From the NCBI GenBank assembly GCA_041592135.1, contig JBFHQR010000125.1: DNA of 7,293 nucleotides. One strand, given 5' to 3'. This DNA is from Porticoccus sp041592135 (lineage in GTDB: Bacteria > Pseudomonadota > Gammaproteobacteria > Pseudomonadales > Porticoccaceae). The translations under genes were made by a program, and so were the position numbers. The notes below the pieces were generated by a model. It was not told the origin of the DNA, did no database searches, and saw only the letters and a list, made by a program, of their open reading frames with translations. Positions 4,553 to 7,293 of this stretch are shown one piece after another. Position 1 is the stretch's first letter, and the number at the start of each line of letters is the position of its first letter.

Positions 4553-7293
4553 TCATGCCTCGACAGGCGCCCCCACTTCCACCTGCCCTGCCAACGCCTC
4601 GGCCAACACCCCCGCCGGGACCGGCTTGTAAAACAGGAATCCCTGTACAAAGTCGCAGCCCAACTGCTTGAGGGTGTCGTGCTGCCCTTCGGTTTCCACG
4701 CCTTCTGCGGTCACGGAAATGCCCAGAGCATGGGACATTTTGATGATGGCCTCGACAATGGTCCGGTGCTCGCCGTCGAAATCAATGCCGTCGACGAATT
4801 CCCGGTCGACTTTCAGGGTGTGTACCGGCATGCGCATCAACTGGCTGAGGGAGGAATAACCGGTGCCAAAGTCATCCACGGCGAATCTTAACTGCAGCGC
4901 CTCCAGGTCGTTGACTACCTGCAGGTTATTGTCGATGTCGGACATCAATGCCGTTTCCGTCACTTCGAGAATAATCTCGTCCGGGTTGACGCCCGTTCGC
5001 TCAATGATGTCTCTAAAATTGTTGACCAGCCCCGTATCATCCAGCTGCCTGGTGGATAAATTCACCGACATGGATGGCACCTTGCCCCGGGGAAAAAGTT
5101 TTGATCTGCGCACCTGTTCCATACAGGCCTGCTCAAAGACCCAAAGGCCGATCTCCGAGATCAGGCCCTGGCGTTCGGCAATGGGGATGAATACCGCCGG
5201 GGAAATCGGATTGCCACTCCTGTTCCAGCGCAGCAGTGCTTCCGTTGAGACGATCTGGCCCGTTTGGGCATCGATAATCGGTTGGTAGACCAGGAACAGT
5301 TCATCGTTGGCGATGCAATTGCGCAGGCCATTGGCGATATCGATCTGCAGCTTGTTCTCGTCGCTAATGCTCTGGTCAAATATCCGCCAGCCGTTTCTGC
5401 CCTTCTCCTTCACGGTATACATCGCCGCGTCGGCGTGACTGAGCAACTCGGCTGCCGTTGTGACGGCGGAGCTGTCGGCAAAGGCGATGCCGATGCTGAT
5501 AGTCGCGTAGAAATTCATCTGTGGTTCCGTGAAGCACAACGGCTGCTCGAACGCCCTGACCAGTCGGTCGGCGGTTATCTCCACATCCAGCACATCCACC
5601 ACGCCGCCGATGATCACCACAAATTCATCGCCGCCAAAGCGACTGACGATCACGCCGGGTGACACACACTCGAGCAGGCGCTTCGAGATAGAAACCAGCA
5701 GCTGGTCGCCAACTTCGTGGCCGTAGTTATCGTTGACCAACTTGCAGTTGTCCAGATCGATAAACATCACCGCCACTGCCGTGTTGTGGCTCTCTATCCG
5801 CTGCAGCGCGTGACTGAGCCGGCTGGTGATTAAACTTCTATTCGGCAGGCCCGTCAGGGAATCGTGGGTGGCTCGCCACTGCAGATCCATTTCCTCCTTC
5901 TTTTTATCGCTGATGTCGAGCAATGTCGCGATGACGCCGACCTCGCCACCCATATCAAATTTGGACAGTGTCGCCAACGCGGGGAAAAAAGAGCCGTCTT
6001 TTCGGTAACCGATAATCTCGGCCCGCTTCATCATGCGCTGCTCGACAACGGGGCTGTGTAAGAAGTTGTGTACCTGCTCCTTGTGCGCTTCGCGCAGGTG
6101 TGGAGGCAACAGGTGGTGAACCGACAGGCCGAGCAGTTCGGATTTTGGGTAACCAAACTGTCCGCAGGCGTTGATATTGGCCTGGATGATCTTGCCCTGC
6201 TCATTGACAGAGATAATGGCGATATCCGAGTAATCCAGGATCAGGTTTTCCAGGTCCGGTTTCAGGCCCGGACTTTCTACCGGCAGCGAGGCAATGTCTC
6301 GCTGGCCCTTTAACAGGGCGTAAATGGCGTAATACGCCTTTTCACCGCCGACCAGGGGATAAACGGCGACCCGCCCCGTATACTTCTGCTGGATACTCCA
6401 GGCAGTGACCATCAACTTCTTCTGCAAATTATCGAGGTCGGCCCGGGTCTCACACAGGTGGCGGTTCACCCCTTCGAGGAAATGGTTCAATGTCAACAGG
6501 CTGGCCGCGTGCATTTTGGTGGAGACAAGCTGTCCGCCCCGTTGCCGGTCGCACTCCGCCACGCCGATAAATTCCCATTCGTTGCCATCGATGTCGTCAC
6601 CCAGTGAATGAACATCACCCTTGCGCATTTTGGCGGAATGGCGCACCGGGATAACCGGCTTAATGCGACCGAATGCTTTTTCGATGGCGAACGAGCCATC
6701 CAGTCGGCATCGGGCCAGGTAGCAGTTGACCTCCGCATGATGGGTCGCCGGGTCCATCCTGACCATCCCCTGGGGGGCTGTCACCAGACTCTGCTCCAGG
6801 CCTTCCAGCAACTTCTCGGTGTTGACACTGTTGACGCTATTGGCCGCCTGGGCAAATGCCTTGATGCAGATGTAGACCCCTTCGCCAAAATTGGTGAGCA
6901 GTCCGTTGCCCCCGGGGTAAATCCCATCGGCACCCGGGCAGCGGCTCAACCGTTCCAGGTAAGTCCTGTTCTCCGGGGTATCCACGCCCATGAAGTAGGA
7001 GTTGCAGGAATAGAAGCCCTGGCGGTGCTCCGGGCGCAGGTGGCTGGCGAGCACTTCGTCAAAATGCCCCATCGCCACGGCCATTTTGTCTTTCAGGCCG
7101 TATTCGTTGAAGCGGGTCAGCAGCGCTACCTGGTCGCTGCCGGCAGCATAGGGAATGAAGACATCGGGGGAGGATTTTTCAAGTTTTCGGAACAGCTCGT
7201 CAAAATCGCGACTGCCGATGGGAAAGTACTCTTCCCCCACCACTTCGCCACCCAGCCGCACCAGGGTGCGCTTGGCCGCGTCGATGGACCCCC
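4553..7293 (-). CDS. AmiC-like sensor - PAS - GGDEF - EAL bifunctional c-di-GMP enzyme (5' truncated by window edge)
   Basis: 912 codons and the stop TGA (4553-4555) are visible. The frame stays open to 7293, so the true start lies outside; the in-frame GTG at 7261 falls inside the binding fold. Residues below count from that valine. Residues 1-207 are the C-terminal half of a type I periplasmic-binding fold resembling AmiC/FmdD amide and urea-type binders (GGEVVGEEYFP, then SPDVF, VDTPENRTYL, TAPQGMVRMDPATHH, FGRIKPVIP). Residues 208-335 are an unassigned linker with a probable helical or coiled-coil part. A PAS domain spans about 336-455. The GGDEF domain (about 460-628) has D502, N510, D519 and GGDEF 543-547, so a working cyclase is expected, but the RxxD inhibitory site is replaced by SPGV (534-537). 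The EAL domain (about 640-890) keeps EAL 674-676, N734, E766, D796-D797, K817, E853 and Q873, so phosphodiesterase activity is expected. No membrane helix is seen, so a cytoplasmic sensor is inferred. It converges on the gene ending at 4509, with 43 bases between and no clear terminator. Confidence 0.93.
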   Translation of the reverse strand, partial: GSIDAAKRTLVRLGGEVVGEEYFPIGSRDFDELFRKLEKSSPDVFIPYAAGSDQVALLTRFNEYGLKDKMAVAMGHFDEVLASHLRPEHRQGFYSCNSYFMGVDTPENRTYLERLSRCPGADGIYPGGNGLLTNFGEGVYICIKAFAQAANSVNSVNTEKLLEGLEQSLVTAPQGMVRMDPATHHAEVNCYLARCRLDGSFAIEKAFGRIKPVIPVRHSAKMRKGDVHSLGDDIDGNEWEFIGVAECDRQRGGQLVSTKMHAASLLTLNHFLEGVNRHLCETRADLDNLQKKLMVTAWSIQQKYTGRVAVYPLVGGEKAYYAIYALLKGQRDIASLPVESPGLKPDLENLILDYSDIAIISVNEQGKIIQANINACGQFGYPKSELLGLSVHHLLPPHLREAHKEQVHNFLHSPVVEQRMMKRAEIIGYRKDGSFFPALATLSKFDMGGEVGVIATLLDISDKKKEEMDLQWRATHDSLTGLPNRSLITSRLSHALQRIESHNTAVAVMFIDLDNCKLVNDNYGHEVGDQLLVSISKRLLECVSPGVIVSRFGGDEFVVIIGGVVDVLDVEITADRLVRAFEQPLCFTEPQMNFYATISIGIAFADSSAVTTAAELLSHADAAMYTVKEKGRNGWRIFDQSISDENKLQIDIANGLRNCIANDELFLVYQPIIDAQTGQIVSTEALLRWNRSGNPISPAVFIPIAERQGLISEIGLWVFEQACMEQVRRSKLFPRGKVPSMSVNLSTRQLDDTGLVNNFRDIIERTGVNPDEIILEVTETALMSDIDNNLQVVNDLEALQLRFAVDDFGTGYSSLSQLMRMPVHTLKVDREFVDGIDFDGEHRTIVEAIIKMSHALGISVTAEGVETEGQHDTLKQLGCDFVQGFLFYKPVPAGVLAEALAGQVEVGAPVEA

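Noticed and set aside
4391..5662. Plus-strand open frames opposite the EAL and GGDEF domains
   Set aside because: They lie antisense to intact, motif-complete domains and show low-complexity or shadow composition with no domain of their own.
7259..7261. GTG at 7261 as the start of the sensor/c-di-GMP gene
   Set aside because: The frame continues open to the window edge, and the upstream codons (GSIDAAKRTL) continue the binding-protein fold. About half of that fold is still missing, so the real start is outside.

Overview
The window looks like chromosome of a free-living gammaproteobacterium of moderately high G+C (a Pseudomonas / Cellvibrio / marine Pseudomonadales-like background). The evidence is the gene run asmA-like, mutY, yggX, tRNA-Phe, together with gammaproteobacterial-type YggX and AsmA sequences. 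From memory, a similar run occurs in Pseudomonas. The species cannot be fixed from the sequence.

Left part (1-3585, + strand): bases 1-77 are the 3' end of a gene whose protein ends like an outer-membrane beta-barrel. After a short spacer with a strong inverted repeat comes a compact three-gene operon. It encodes a membrane-anchored AsmA-family envelope protein (178-2259), the adenine DNA glycosylase MutY (2259-3296, whose GTG start shares one base with the asmA-like stop) and the small Fe(II)/Fe-S protein YggX (3313-3585). MutY carries a [4Fe-4S] cluster and repairs 8-oxoguanine mispairs, and YggX protects Fe-S proteins from oxidation, so these two share an oxidative-damage theme. AsmA appears to be linked mainly by conserved order.

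Middle (3586-4509): a tRNA-Phe(GAA) gene has its own near-consensus sigma-70 promoter with a GC-rich discriminator, and a perfect-stem terminator follows it. Next is a gene for an exported protein of about 196 aa that I cannot assign to a function.

Right part (4553-7293, - strand): a large gene, truncated at its 5' end by the window edge, converges on the exported-protein gene. Its product has an AmiC-like type I periplasmic-binding-protein fold, an unassigned linker with a probable helical segment, a PAS domain, a GGDEF domain and an EAL domain. All key catalytic residues for both c-di-GMP synthesis and degradation are present, but the GGDEF domain lacks the RxxD inhibitory site. No membrane segment separates the binding domain from the enzymes, which suggests a cytoplasmic small-molecule sensor controlling c-di-GMP. 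This is the most interesting item here. No mobile element, CRISPR array or integrase is visible.
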